NCBI GenBank assembly: GCA_048265185.1
Contig: JBLXBZ010000002.1
Location: 124,001 to 188,000, forward strand
Reading direction: 5' to 3'
Source of the DNA: JBLXBZ01 sp048265185
Lineage (GTDB): Bacteria; Pseudomonadota; Alphaproteobacteria; Rhizobiales; Stappiaceae
Length of the DNA: 64,000 bases
Both the position numbers and the translations under genes were made by a program. The number at the start of each line of letters is the position of its first letter. Position 1 is the first letter of the stretch. Below the pieces are notes generated by a model. It was not told the origin of the DNA, ran no database searches, and was given only the letters and a program-made list of their open reading frames with translations. Of this stretch, positions 34,251-42,550 are shown one piece after another.

Positions 34251-35618
34251 TCAGTAGCGTTCGAAGCCGCGCATAAGTTCCCAGTCGGTGATTTTGCGAT
34301 CATATTCGCTTTGTTCCCAAGCGGCCGTATGCGCGTAATGGTCAATAACGTCGTCACCAAAAGTTTCGCGCATCATTTTTGACGATTTAAGGGCGGAGGT
34401 TGCATCGCGTAGCGTAGTTGGAATGTTTTCCAGCTTTGCGTCGCCATAGGCGTCGCCAGCGAAGGCGTCGCATAGTTCAAGCTTTTCCTCAATGCCGCGA
34501 ATCCCCGAAGCCAACAATGCGGCGAAGCCCAGATAAGGGTTCATATCCGCGCCGCCAATGCGGCATTCGCAGCGAATCGCCTTGGTGCCTTCGCCGCACA
34601 GACGGAAACCGGCGGTGCGGTTGTCGCGGCTCCATACGATCTTGGTGGGGGCGAAAGTACCGCTCTGGAAGCGCTTATAGGAATTGATATATGGGGCGAG
34701 GAAATAGGTGTAATCGGTGGCGTATTTAATTTGCCCCGCCATGAATTGGCGCATGAGCGGCGACATGGTGTGCGGTGCGTCCGGATCATAAAAAAGCGGT
34801 TTTTCTCCGGCTCGGTCCCACAAGGACATATGCACGTGACAGGATGAGCCCGCCAGGTCATAGGCCCATTTGGACATGAAAGTAATCGACTTGCCCTTTG
34901 AGTGGGCGATTTCCTTCATGGCGTTCTTCATGATCGCATGGCGGTCGGCCATGGTCAGCGCGTCCGTGTAGCGAACATTCAGCTCTTCTTGGCCCGGCCC
35001 CCATTCGCCCTTGGAGTTTTCAACCGGAATGCCCGCAGCCTGAAGGGTGTTGCGCATGGCGCGCATGACGTCTTCTTCCTTGGTGGTCTGGAAGATATTA
35101 TAGTCTTCGATATAGTCGCCCGCTGTTTGCGGATCGCGGTAGCGGCGATGGCGCAGGGTGCGATAATCCTCGTCGAACAGATAGAATTCCAACTCAGAGG
35201 CGGTGTAGGCCATGAGGCCCATGTCGTGAAGCTTGTCGAGCTGACGCTTTAAAATGGCGCGCGGGGAGTGTGGCACCGGGTCATGGTGATGGGTGAGAAC
35301 GTCGCATAACACCAGCGCGGTTCCCTCCAGCCATGTGGCGCGCATCAAGGTGTTCATGTCGGGCTTCATGACGAAATCGCCATAGCCCTGAGCCCAATTG
35401 GCGGCCTTGTATCCGGGCACCGGCTCCATGTCGATATCGTCGGCCAGCAGGTAGTCGCAGGCGTGGGTTTCGCTATGTCCGCCGTTGACGAAGAACTCCG
35501 CCTGAAAGCGCTTGCCGATCAACCGGCCTTGCATATCGACGAAAACGACCAGAACCGTGTCTATTTCTCCGCCTGAAACCGCTTTTTTCAATTCATCGAA
35601 CGTCAATTTGTCAGCCAT
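34251..35618 (-). CDS. glutamine-synthetase-like gamma-glutamyl ligase
   Basis: The 455-residue protein has the glutamine synthetase fold. Metal and substrate residues sit in TASELEFYLFDED, GPGQEELNVRYTDAL and SSCHVHMSLWD, and the ATP/glutamate loop is TKIVWSRDNRTAGFR followed by CRIGGADMNPYLG. It lacks the adenylylation-loop Tyr context of GlnA and looks closer to the PuuA/GlnT-type ligases, which join glutamate to amines. Neighbouring dehydrogenases support an amine-catabolic role rather than ammonia assimilation. It is separated from the TRAP binding-protein gene by two hairpins. Confidence 0.9.
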   Translation of the reverse strand: MADKLTFDELKKAVSGGEIDTVLVVFVDMQGRLIGKRFQAEFFVNGGHSETHACDYLLADDIDMEPVPGYKAANWAQGYGDFVMKPDMNTLMRATWLEGTALVLCDVLTHHHDPVPHSPRAILKRQLDKLHDMGLMAYTASELEFYLFDEDYRTLRHRRYRDPQTAGDYIEDYNIFQTTKEEDVMRAMRNTLQAAGIPVENSKGEWGPGQEELNVRYTDALTMADRHAIMKNAMKEIAHSKGKSITFMSKWAYDLAGSSCHVHMSLWDRAGEKPLFYDPDAPHTMSPLMRQFMAGQIKYATDYTYFLAPYINSYKRFQSGTFAPTKIVWSRDNRTAGFRLCGEGTKAIRCECRIGGADMNPYLGFAALLASGIRGIEEKLELCDAFAGDAYGDAKLENIPTTLRDATSALKSSKMMRETFGDDVIDHYAHTAAWEQSEYDRKITDWELMRGFERY

Positions 35619-35647
35619 CGGTTCGCCACTTGTTTTTCATGGAAGGA

Positions 35648-35694
35648 GACCGGGCGCCCGGTCCGTTGGAAATCCCGGGACATAGCCCCGGGAT
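35648..35694 (-). promoter_or_regulatory. paired hairpins between dctP and the ligase gene
   Basis: Two stems sit in the 114-bp gap. GACCGGGCGCCCGGTC (35648-35663) is a perfect palindrome. ATCCCGGG (35672-35679) pairs with CCCGGGAT (35687-35694) over a 7-nt loop. No T-run follows. Such stems after a binding-protein gene often protect the upstream mRNA from 3' decay, giving more binding protein than downstream enzymes. Confidence 0.6.
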
Positions 35695-35732
35695 CGGCAG
35701 TGCAGTCATGGTTTTATCGCGTTGTCGCGCGC

Positions 35733-36785
35733 TCAGGCGCAGCGATAAGGAGGGCCTGCCTTTTTCATCGTCGCGTTGTATTCTTTCAAGATCTTGACGA
35801 CGCGGGCGTTGCGCTCGCTCTCTGCGGCGATCTCGTCCCAGAACTTCTCCGCTTCCGCTTCAACCTTAGCCCATTCGGCGTCTGGAATCGTGGTCAGCTC
35901 TAGCTTGGTGCCGTCGACGCGCAAGCTCGCCTCTCCAGCCCAATACCAATGCAGACGGTAATAGTTCGACGAATCCATGCAAAGCCTGAACAGGGTTTGC
36001 AGGTGCTCCGGCAACTCTTGCCACCGCTCGCTGTTGGCGAAATAGGAGCCGCACCATGCGCCGGAGATGTTGTTGGTGAGGAAGTATTTGGTCACATCGG
36101 CCCAGCCGACGGTGTAATCCTCGGTGATGCCCGACCAAGCGATGCCGTCCAACTCGCCCGTTTGCATGGCGACTTCGATGTCTTCCCACGGCAGAGTGAC
36201 CGGCACGACGCCAAATCGCGACAAGAACCGCCCGGCGGTGGGGAAGGTGAAGATACGTTTGCCTTTAAGGTCCTCCAGAGAGCGGATAGGATCTTTCGTG
36301 GCGAAGTTACACGGATCCCAAGCGCCGGCGCCAAGCCAGGTCACGCCTTCGACCTCAGAGTAGGCTTCTTCCCAGATTTCTTTCAAGCCCCATTTGTTGA
36401 ACAGGGCGGGAACGTCAAGGCTGTAACGGGTAGCGAAGGGGAAGTAGCCGCCAAACACGGAAATATCGACAGGGGCGGCGATGGAGTCGTCATCCGACTG
36501 TACGGCGTCAATGGTGCCGCGTTGCATGGCGCGGAACAATTCGCCGGTTGGAACCAGCTGATCGGCGAAATACAGCTCGATCTCCATTTCGCCGTTGGCG
36601 GCCTTGTTGAAGGCGTCGATCGAGGGCTTGATCACATGCTCGGCAAGCGCTGGGCCAGCGTAAGTCTGCAAGCGCCATTTGATCGGAGATTGCGCTTTCA
36701 CGTAAGGGGCGGCCAGAGTCGAGGCGCCTACCGCCCCGGCCCCGGCAAGGCTTACTTTTTTGAGGAAATCACGTCTATTGGTCAT
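35733..36785 (-). CDS. TRAP transporter substrate-binding protein (DctP type)
   Basis: The 350-residue protein has a twin-arginine signal, MTNRRDFLKKVSLAGAGAVG, then ASTLAAPYVKAQ, so it is probably exported folded. The DctP domain follows, with GTIDAVQSDDDSIAAPVDIS, LEDLKGKRIFTFPTAGRFL and LDGIAWSGITEDYTVGW. It captures a substrate in the periplasm for the DctQM permease encoded upstream. The ligand cannot be read from sequence; an amine-related compound is inferred from the operon. ATG 36785 follows AGGGAACAG. A 140-bp gap from dctM may hold an extra promoter. Confidence 0.93.
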   Translation of the reverse strand: MTNRRDFLKKVSLAGAGAVGASTLAAPYVKAQSPIKWRLQTYAGPALAEHVIKPSIDAFNKAANGEMEIELYFADQLVPTGELFRAMQRGTIDAVQSDDDSIAAPVDISVFGGYFPFATRYSLDVPALFNKWGLKEIWEEAYSEVEGVTWLGAGAWDPCNFATKDPIRSLEDLKGKRIFTFPTAGRFLSRFGVVPVTLPWEDIEVAMQTGELDGIAWSGITEDYTVGWADVTKYFLTNNISGAWCGSYFANSERWQELPEHLQTLFRLCMDSSNYYRLHWYWAGEASLRVDGTKLELTTIPDAEWAKVEAEAEKFWDEIAAESERNARVVKILKEYNATMKKAGPPYRCA

Positions 36786-36925
36786 GATTACTGTTCCCTT
36801 GTTGGTGGCCGTCGCACGGCCCATTCGTTTGCTCTTTAGCGCGTCTTGCGCGCGCTTTTTATGAACCGTGCGCTTTGAAACGCCTTCTTTTCGTTTGTTT
36901 TCGCCTCCCGTATCCTCTTCCGTTC

Positions 36926-38248
36926 CTATCGGCCGTAGACCAGATTCGGCAGCCACAGGGCGATTTGCGGGAACGCCATGATGATGGCGAGGCCGAAGAC
37001 CATTACGGCGACGAACGGGAAGATCGAGCGATAGATGTCGGAAAGGGTGACTTCAGGGGGAGCCATCGCTCGCATGAGAAACAGGTTATATCCAAAGGGC
37101 GGGGTCATATAGGCGATCTGACAGGTGATCGTGTAAAGCACGCCGTACCATACAAGGTCAAAACCCAATGCGCCGACCAGAGGCACATAGAGCGGGGCGA
37201 CGATCACCAACATCGCCGTGTCGTCGAGGAACATGCCCATGATCAGATAGGACAGCTGCATCATGATGAGAATCTGCCATGCAGTGAGGCCAAGCTGATC
37301 GACGAAGAAACCTTCAATGGCTCTGACAGCCCCCAGGCCGTCGAAAACCGCGCCAAAAGTCAAGGCCGCCAGAATGATCCACATGAACATGCAGCTGATG
37401 CCTAGGGTCTTGTGAACGGTCGTATGCAAGACCTTGAAAGACAGGCGGCCTTTGATTAGCGCGGCGATGGTTGCGGAGATCGCGCCCACCGCGGAGCTTT
37501 CCACAAGAGAGGTGACGCCCATGACAAACAGGCCCGTCATGAAGAAAAAGATCAGCAGCGGCAGAATGCCGGCGCTGAGAAGGCTGATTTTTTCGCCCCA
37601 GCTCACGTTGCGCTCTTCTTTGGGAAGGGCGGGGCCGAGGGCGGGGTTGATCCAGCAGCGTATGACGATATAGGCGACGAAAAGGCTGGCCATCATCAGA
37701 CCGGGCAGGGCGCCTGCAAGCCAGAGCTGGCCAACAGGTTGACGGGCGATCATGCCGTAAAGAACCAAAACGACGCTGGGGGGCACCAGAATGCCGAGAG
37801 AGCTGCCCGCCTGAATGACGCCGGTAACCATGATCTTGTCATAGCCGCGGCGCAGCAACTCCGGCAGGGCGATAGAGGCGCCAATGGCCATGCCCGCCAC
37901 GGAGAGCCCGTTCATGGCCGAGACCATCACCATGAGGCCAATGGTGCCAATGGCCAGTCCGCCGTTCAAGGGGCCCATCCAGACATGGAACATTTTGTAA
38001 AGGTCGTCAGCGATGCCGCTTTCGGAGAGCATATAGCCCATAAATATGAAAAGCGGCAGCGTTAACAGCGGATACCATTTCATGAGCTTCATTGAAGCGC
38101 TGAAAGCCATTTCCGAACCGCCGTCACCCCATAGAAACAAGGCGAAAACCACCGCGACGAAGCCAATGGCTCCAAACACCCTCTGGCCGGTGATCAGCAT
38201 CACCATCATGGTGGCGAACATCAAAAGGGCAATAAACTCGTAACTCAC
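36926..38248 (-). CDS. TRAP transporter large permease (DctM)
   Basis: The 440-residue membrane protein has about twelve helices and belongs to the DctM family. Typical blocks are GLSVAGMAIGASIALPELLR, QAGSSLGILVPPSVVLVLYG and FLDDTAMLVIVAPLYVPL. It carries solute with sodium symport together with DctQ and the binding protein. The start is GTG 38248, overlapping the dctQ stop (GTGA), which fits coupled translation; the longer frame to 38332 lies inside dctQ. Confidence 0.94.
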   Translation of the reverse strand: MSYEFIALLMFATMMVMLITGQRVFGAIGFVAVVFALFLWGDGGSEMAFSASMKLMKWYPLLTLPLFIFMGYMLSESGIADDLYKMFHVWMGPLNGGLAIGTIGLMVMVSAMNGLSVAGMAIGASIALPELLRRGYDKIMVTGVIQAGSSLGILVPPSVVLVLYGMIARQPVGQLWLAGALPGLMMASLFVAYIVIRCWINPALGPALPKEERNVSWGEKISLLSAGILPLLIFFFMTGLFVMGVTSLVESSAVGAISATIAALIKGRLSFKVLHTTVHKTLGISCMFMWIILAALTFGAVFDGLGAVRAIEGFFVDQLGLTAWQILIMMQLSYLIMGMFLDDTAMLVIVAPLYVPLVGALGFDLVWYGVLYTITCQIAYMTPPFGYNLFLMRAMAPPEVTLSDIYRSIFPFVAVMVFGLAIIMAFPQIALWLPNLVYGR

Positions 38249-38754
38249 GACAGCGTCTCCCCGCGCAATGTGGCGATATCTTTGAATAGTATCGCTATGG
38301 CCTGCAGCAGGGTTAGGAAAACGCCGATGCACATGATGATTTTTATCGGAGCCATATAAGGCCGCCAGGCCGAATAGCTGCGCTCGCCGTATTCAAGCGC
38401 ATAGCTGGTGCTCGATATGCCGCCGTAAAGCAGAAAGCCGAGAAAAGTGATCATGCAGAAAATAGTGATGACGTCCGTCAAGGCGCGCCCTTTGGGCGAG
38501 AGGCGCCCATAGACCAAATCCATGCGCACGTGACTGTCGTCCTTGAGCGCGAAGGCTCCGCCGAGAAGGTAATAGGCCACCATAACGAATTGCGCTGCCT
38601 CAAGGGTCCATAGCGGCGGAAAAGAAACCGTTTTCATGATGGAGGAATAGAGAAGGATTCCCATCATCAGGAAAATCAGATACATGGCGAAGAGGCCAGT
38701 GTAACGGGAGATCCGGTCCATGAAACGGACGTAGGCGACTATCGGTCTTGGCAT
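38245..38754 (-). CDS. TRAP transporter small permease (DctQ)
   Basis: The 169-residue protein has the four helices of DctQ, with LDxxxG-type landmarks replaced by WTLEAAQFVMVAYYLLGGAF and the conserved KDDSHVRMDLVYGRLS loop. It is the small partner of DctM. It overlaps both neighbours, the amidohydrolase-like gene by 16 bases and dctM by four, placing all of them in one operon. Confidence 0.92.
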   Translation of the reverse strand: MPRPIVAYVRFMDRISRYTGLFAMYLIFLMMGILLYSSIMKTVSFPPLWTLEAAQFVMVAYYLLGGAFALKDDSHVRMDLVYGRLSPKGRALTDVITIFCMITFLGFLLYGGISSTSYALEYGERSYSAWRPYMAPIKIIMCIGVFLTLLQAIAILFKDIATLRGETLS

Positions 38755-39557
38755 GGCCCCTCATTTCCCAAGTTTGCGTCTTGTGTTTTGGCCGCCGTGC
38801 GCAGACTGTCCAGCAAAACCTTCGTTAAGGTCTGCGCCCAGGCGTCTTGCTGGTCCGGCTCCGTGATCAGGTCATTGCGCACTTCCAGCATTACATTCAG
38901 ATATCTTTGAGCGCCGGCTTGCAGATCTAGCGTGTGCATGACGCCGTCTTGCGGCCCGTAGGGATAATTGCGCCGTGCGTCGCTCAGTCCGTGCCGCGGC
39001 GCGGCGGCCAGAACGGCGTCGGCGAGGCGGGCGTCGGCTCCGTGAAGCACGCCGAGCGCTCCGTCACGGGGCGCGCCATTATAAATTTTAGTGAAAGAAT
39101 GCACCGTTACGATGACAGGCGCGGGGCTTGCGCTTGCGCGGGAGTCGATAAATTTTGCAAGGGACTGCTGAAAGGGCAGATAGATCTCGTTCACGCGCTG
39201 GGCGCGCGCCTCAGGCGTAAGATTAACGTTGCCCGGAACGGCGAAAACTTCGCTTTGAGGCGGAATGGCGTCGGCGGCTTCCGGCGGGCGGTTGCAGTCA
39301 TAGACCAGTCTGGAAAATCGCTGCCAGATCAAGGGGGCGTCCAGTAGAGCCGACATGCGCCGCGCCAGAGCCAGCGCGCCAATGTCCCATGCCGCGTGGC
39401 TGTCGCGGGCGTCACTCGCAAGACCAAGCCCGTTCAGCGCGGCTGGAATTGTTTTGGAGGCGTGTTCGCAAACGAGAATCACAGGCGATTGGCCGGCGCT
39501 ATTCTCCAAGGCGATTGGCGCGCCTTCACAGGGGTCGAGCAGTGGTGTGCCTGACAT
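38739..39557 (-). CDS. N-formylglutamate amidohydrolase family protein
   Basis: The 272-residue protein matches the FGase family, related to zinc carboxypeptidases: VILVCEHASKTIPAALNGLG, then DSHAAWDIGALALARRMSA, FSRLVYDCNRPPEA and VTVHSFTKIYNG. The known reaction frees glutamate from N-formylglutamate in histidine breakdown, but no hut gene is near. In this operon an enzyme that cleaves a glutamyl amide would complete the glutamylation cycle begun by the ligase. That is inference. It is the first gene of the operon and is divergent from the RpiR regulator. Confidence 0.88.
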   Translation of the reverse strand: MSGTPLLDPCEGAPIALENSAGQSPVILVCEHASKTIPAALNGLGLASDARDSHAAWDIGALALARRMSALLDAPLIWQRFSRLVYDCNRPPEAADAIPPQSEVFAVPGNVNLTPEARAQRVNEIYLPFQQSLAKFIDSRASASPAPVIVTVHSFTKIYNGAPRDGALGVLHGADARLADAVLAAAPRHGLSDARRNYPYGPQDGVMHTLDLQAGAQRYLNVMLEVRNDLITEPDQQDAWAQTLTKVLLDSLRTAAKTQDANLGNEGPCQDR

Positions 39558-39588
39558 GGAGTGTCCCTTCGACCATAGTCAAAATACG

Positions 39589-39686
39589 CAAATTTAGTCT
39601 GCGTGATTTTCTGTAATATTGATTAGCATTCATGCTGACTTGTCAATATTGTAATGTTTGATACATTCTGTCCAGACGTAAATTTG
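39589..39686. promoter_or_regulatory. nested dyads in the divergent promoter region (candidate RpiR operator)
   Basis: CAAATTTAGTCTG (39589-39601) is mirrored by CAGACGTAAATTTG (39673-39686), with one extra base. Inside, AATATTGA (39615-39622) pairs with TCAATATT (39643-39650), and AGCAT/ATGCT flank the centre. The region separates the amidohydrolase-first operon from the RpiR gene. The layered symmetry suggests binding of a multimeric regulator. Confidence 0.5.
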
Positions 39687-39730
39687 TGCATTTTCAGGTG
39701 AGCGGGTTTGATTGTGAAAAAGAGGGATTG

Positions 39731-40585
39731 ATGAGTATCCGGGACGACATCCATGCGCTCATCGGTGATTTGACTGCGGCGGAAAAACGAGTGGCGCGGG
39801 CGCTGCTGGCCAATTATCCCAGTATCGGCTTGACCACGACGTCAGAGTTTTCGGAGGCTGCGGGAACAAGCGCGCCGACGGTGCTGCGCTTTGTTTCACG
39901 TCTTGGCTATCTCAGTTACCCGGAGTTTCAACGGGCGCTGCACAAGGAAATACAAGCGGGACTTTTGTCGCCTTTGGACAAAAGTCAGACGCGTGATGGG
40001 CCGCATGGGGCCGTCCGTCGGGGTTTGGGCGCTTTTACCGAGCGGGTGAAAAGTAATCTTGGCGCAAGTCTGGAAAGCATTCCTGAGGGGGAGTTTGAGG
40101 CCGCTTGCGCGTTATTGTCCGATCCCAGAGCGGCGATTTATTTTCTTGGCGGGCGCTTTACGGAAGGAATCGCTAGTTACATGGCGGCGCATTTGCGCAT
40201 CGTGCGCCCCGGCGTTCGCCGCTTTCAAGGGCAAACCTCCACTTGGCGCGACCAGCTGCTGGACATAAAGGCGGGGGATGTGGTGGTGATCTTTGACATC
40301 CGCCGCTATCAGGAAAATCTGGTTCGCGTCGGTCACCATTTGGCCGAGCGGCGCGCGCGGATCATTTTGGTGACCGACCTGTGGCTGTCGCCTGTGGCGA
40401 AATACGCCAAGGTGGTTTTGCCTTGCGCGATTGAAACAGGCCAAACGTGGGATTCCAGCGCTGCGCTTTTGGTGCTGGCGGAGGCGATGATCGGTCGTGT
40501 GACGCATCAGAACTGGGAGAACTCCAAGACGCGAATCCAGGCCCTGGAAAATATCCATTGGAATAACACTGGCGAGCCAGAATGA
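39731..40585 (+). CDS. MurR/RpiR-family transcriptional regulator
   Basis: The 284-residue protein has the RpiR-type HTH at about residues 1-75 (TAAEKRVARALLANYPSIGL, then SEAAGTSAPTVLRFVSRLGY) and a SIS domain at about 125-265 (AIYFLGGRFTEGIASYMAAH). The ligands of SIS-domain regulators are usually phosphosugars, but several amine or amino-acid loci use RpiR proteins. ATG 39731 follows AGAGGGA; the frame is open from 39686. It is divergent from the TRAP/ligase operon and probably controls it. Confidence 0.9.
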   Translation: MSIRDDIHALIGDLTAAEKRVARALLANYPSIGLTTTSEFSEAAGTSAPTVLRFVSRLGYLSYPEFQRALHKEIQAGLLSPLDKSQTRDGPHGAVRRGLGAFTERVKSNLGASLESIPEGEFEAACALLSDPRAAIYFLGGRFTEGIASYMAAHLRIVRPGVRRFQGQTSTWRDQLLDIKAGDVVVIFDIRRYQENLVRVGHHLAERRARIILVTDLWLSPVAKYAKVVLPCAIETGQTWDSSAALLVLAEAMIGRVTHQNWENSKTRIQALENIHWNNTGEPE

Positions 40586-40606
40586 GCCTCAACGGCGCTT
40601 GGGGGG

Positions 40607-41452
40607 TTACGAGAGGCTGTAAGCTCGTGGTCCCAGCCGCGTCTGCATGTCGGCCATGATAGCCGCGGCGGCGCTGGCGACATGCGGGGCCCATTGTTGA
40701 AGTTTGTTTTCGTCTATTCTGTAAGAAGGCCCTGTAACGGAAACCCCGGCGAGCAGGCGTTTGTCATGTGAGTAAATCGGAGCGGCGAGGCAACATATTC
40801 CGTTTTCGTGCTCCTCCCGGTCATAGGCGCGCCCTGTTTGGCGGATTTGCGCAAGCTCAGCCCGTAAAGCTTCCGCCCCGGTCAATGTTTTGGGCGTGAA
40901 GGCGCGAAAATCCAGTTCTTGCAACAATTGATCGAGAGCAGTTTGGGGTAAATGGGCCAGAGCCGCTTTGCCCACGCCCGTGCAATAACAAGGGGAGGCG
41001 TTGCCGATTTGAGAATGCATTCTAACGTTCTGGCGGCCCTCGACCTTGTCGAGATATATGACTTCATGGCCGCGCAGAACGCCCAAATGAACCGTTTCAC
41101 CTGTTTGTTCCGATAATTTACGTAAATGCGGCTCGGCGATCATGCGGAAAGTGTTGCCCGACCACGCTTTGGCGGCGAATTTTAATAGTCGAAGCCCTGG
41201 CGCATAGGTTTGATGGTCGTCAAGGTGAAGCAAGCCTTCCGTCACGAGGTTGGAGAGCTGGCGGTGCAAAGTGCCGCGCGGCTGATCGCTTAGAGCCAAA
41301 ATATCAGTGAAACGTAGCGGTTTTTCACTTTCTACGACCAGCTCCAGCACGTCCATGGCTTTGCCGAGAGTGCCGGATTTTGTGTCGCTAGACTTATGGT
41401 CGTTGGGGTGTTGACGAGCCAGTGGAAGGGGGGGCGAGTTAGCTTGCGTCAA
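40607..41452 (-). CDS. IclR-family transcriptional regulator
   Basis: The protein of about 281 residues has the IclR winged HTH (KAMDVLELVVESEKPLRFTD, then LSDQPRGTLHRQLSNLV) and an effector domain ending with GVSVTGPSYRIDENKL. It is divergent from dgoK, so it probably controls galactonate-type sugar acid catabolism. The annotated start is a TTG at 41452 with a weak ribosome site. The first 28 residues are low-conservation, so the true start may be later, but no better ATG precedes the HTH. Confidence 0.88.
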   Translation of the reverse strand: MTQANSPPLPLARQHPNDHKSSDTKSGTLGKAMDVLELVVESEKPLRFTDILALSDQPRGTLHRQLSNLVTEGLLHLDDHQTYAPGLRLLKFAAKAWSGNTFRMIAEPHLRKLSEQTGETVHLGVLRGHEVIYLDKVEGRQNVRMHSQIGNASPCYCTGVGKAALAHLPQTALDQLLQELDFRAFTPKTLTGAEALRAELAQIRQTGRAYDREEHENGICCLAAPIYSHDKRLLAGVSVTGPSYRIDENKLQQWAPHVASAAAAIMADMQTRLGPRAYSLS

Positions 41453-41498
41453 GTCTTCTTGCTCCGTTTCATGCTTGACAAAGACGATAGAATAACAT

Positions 41499-41538
41499 GA
41501 TTATTCTGAATAATAAAACTTAATTCCAAATAGTGGAA
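41499..41538. promoter_or_regulatory. two candidate operators between the IclR gene and dgoK
   Basis: ATTATTC-T-GAATAAT at 41499-41513 is a perfect 15-mer palindrome, and TTCCA-N5-TGGAA at 41524-41538 is a second exact dyad. Both lie in the divergent region between the regulator and dgoK, downstream of a TTGACA at about 41474. IclR proteins bind short dyads of this size. Confidence 0.5.
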
Positions 41539-41595
41539 CATTTTGACTTCTGCGGCGGGTCTTGTCGACTGTCTGCGCAGCAAGGATATTGCGAG

Positions 41596-42546
41596 ATGAA
41601 CATGACGCAAATCGCCAGTTTCGCCGTCGTCGACTGGGGAACCTCTAGTTTCAGATTATGGGTGATGGCCCGCGATGGCTCGGTGCTTGGAGAGCGGCGC
41701 AGCGATCAAGGTTTGAGCGCCGGCGAGCGGGATGGTTTCGGCGCTATTTTGGAAGAGCATCTGACGGCGCTGGGCGCTTCGGACGATTTGCCCGTGGCCA
41801 TTTGCGGTATGGCGGGGTCGCGTCAGGGATGGGCCGAGGCGCGATATATTGAAACTCCCACAGCGTTAAGCGGCGTTTTCGATAAGGCGATTTCTATTGA
41901 GGGAACACGGCGCGACATTCGCATTCTGCCGGGCATCGCGCAAAACGACCCTTTGCGACCTGACGTTATGCGCGGCGAGGAAACGCAGCTGTTGGGAGTT
42001 CTCGCCCAAGGGGTGAGCGACGCGGTGATTTGCATGCCGGGAACCCATTCCAAGTGGGTGGAGCTGCAAGGCGGCCGTCTTGCGAGCTTTTCCACCTATA
42101 TGACCGGGGAGATGTTTAACCTTATCGCGCAAGGGTCGATTTTGCGTCACGCGATTTCACCGGAAGGGGTAAATGTCGAGGCGGATGAGGCTTTTCTCGC
42201 CGGGGCGGAGCAGGGTGCGCGCCAACCTGAAAATTTGACGAATTTCTTGTTTCAGATCAGGGCAGGGCAATTGCTGCATGGAACGTCGCCGGAGGATGCG
42301 CGCGCTCGTTTGTCCGGATTGTTGATTGGGCAGGAAATTGGGGCGGCTTTACAGTCTCCGGCATATGAAGTCCAGACGAAAAAAGAGCCTGTGGTTCTGA
42401 TCGCTTCAGGTGGTCTTGGGAAATTATATGCGGCGACTTTCTCCCATCTTGAGGTCGCCATTCGCGTTGTTGAAGCTGATGACGCCGTTCGCTACGGGCT
42501 TCACCGAGCCGCCAGCCATTTTTGGCCTACCGAGAAGAAAGAGTAA
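41596..42546 (+). CDS. dgoK: 2-dehydro-3-deoxygalactonokinase DgoK
   Basis: The 316-residue sugar-acid kinase phosphorylates 2-keto-3-deoxygalactonate. It has the family start FAVVDWGTSSFRLWVMARDG, VAICGMAGSRQGWAEARYI, the active-site block ICMPGTHSKWVEL and a C-terminal IASGGLGKLY. ATG 41596 was chosen, with AAGGA about nine bases upstream; the upstream frame to 41533 is unlikely. It is followed after four bases by dgoA, its pathway partner. Confidence 0.92.
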   Translation: MNMTQIASFAVVDWGTSSFRLWVMARDGSVLGERRSDQGLSAGERDGFGAILEEHLTALGASDDLPVAICGMAGSRQGWAEARYIETPTALSGVFDKAISIEGTRRDIRILPGIAQNDPLRPDVMRGEETQLLGVLAQGVSDAVICMPGTHSKWVELQGGRLASFSTYMTGEMFNLIAQGSILRHAISPEGVNVEADEAFLAGAEQGARQPENLTNFLFQIRAGQLLHGTSPEDARARLSGLLIGQEIGAALQSPAYEVQTKKEPVVLIASGGLGKLYAATFSHLEVAIRVVEADDAVRYGLHRAASHFWPTEKKE

Positions 42547-42550
42547 ACTT

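Noticed and set aside
34251..35618. Housekeeping glutamine synthetase GlnA
   Set aside because: The operon context and PuuA-like sequence blocks fit an amine ligase better, and no glnB gene is adjacent.
35949..36839. 296-codon plus-strand frame
   Set aside because: It is antisense to the TRAP binding protein and its leader.
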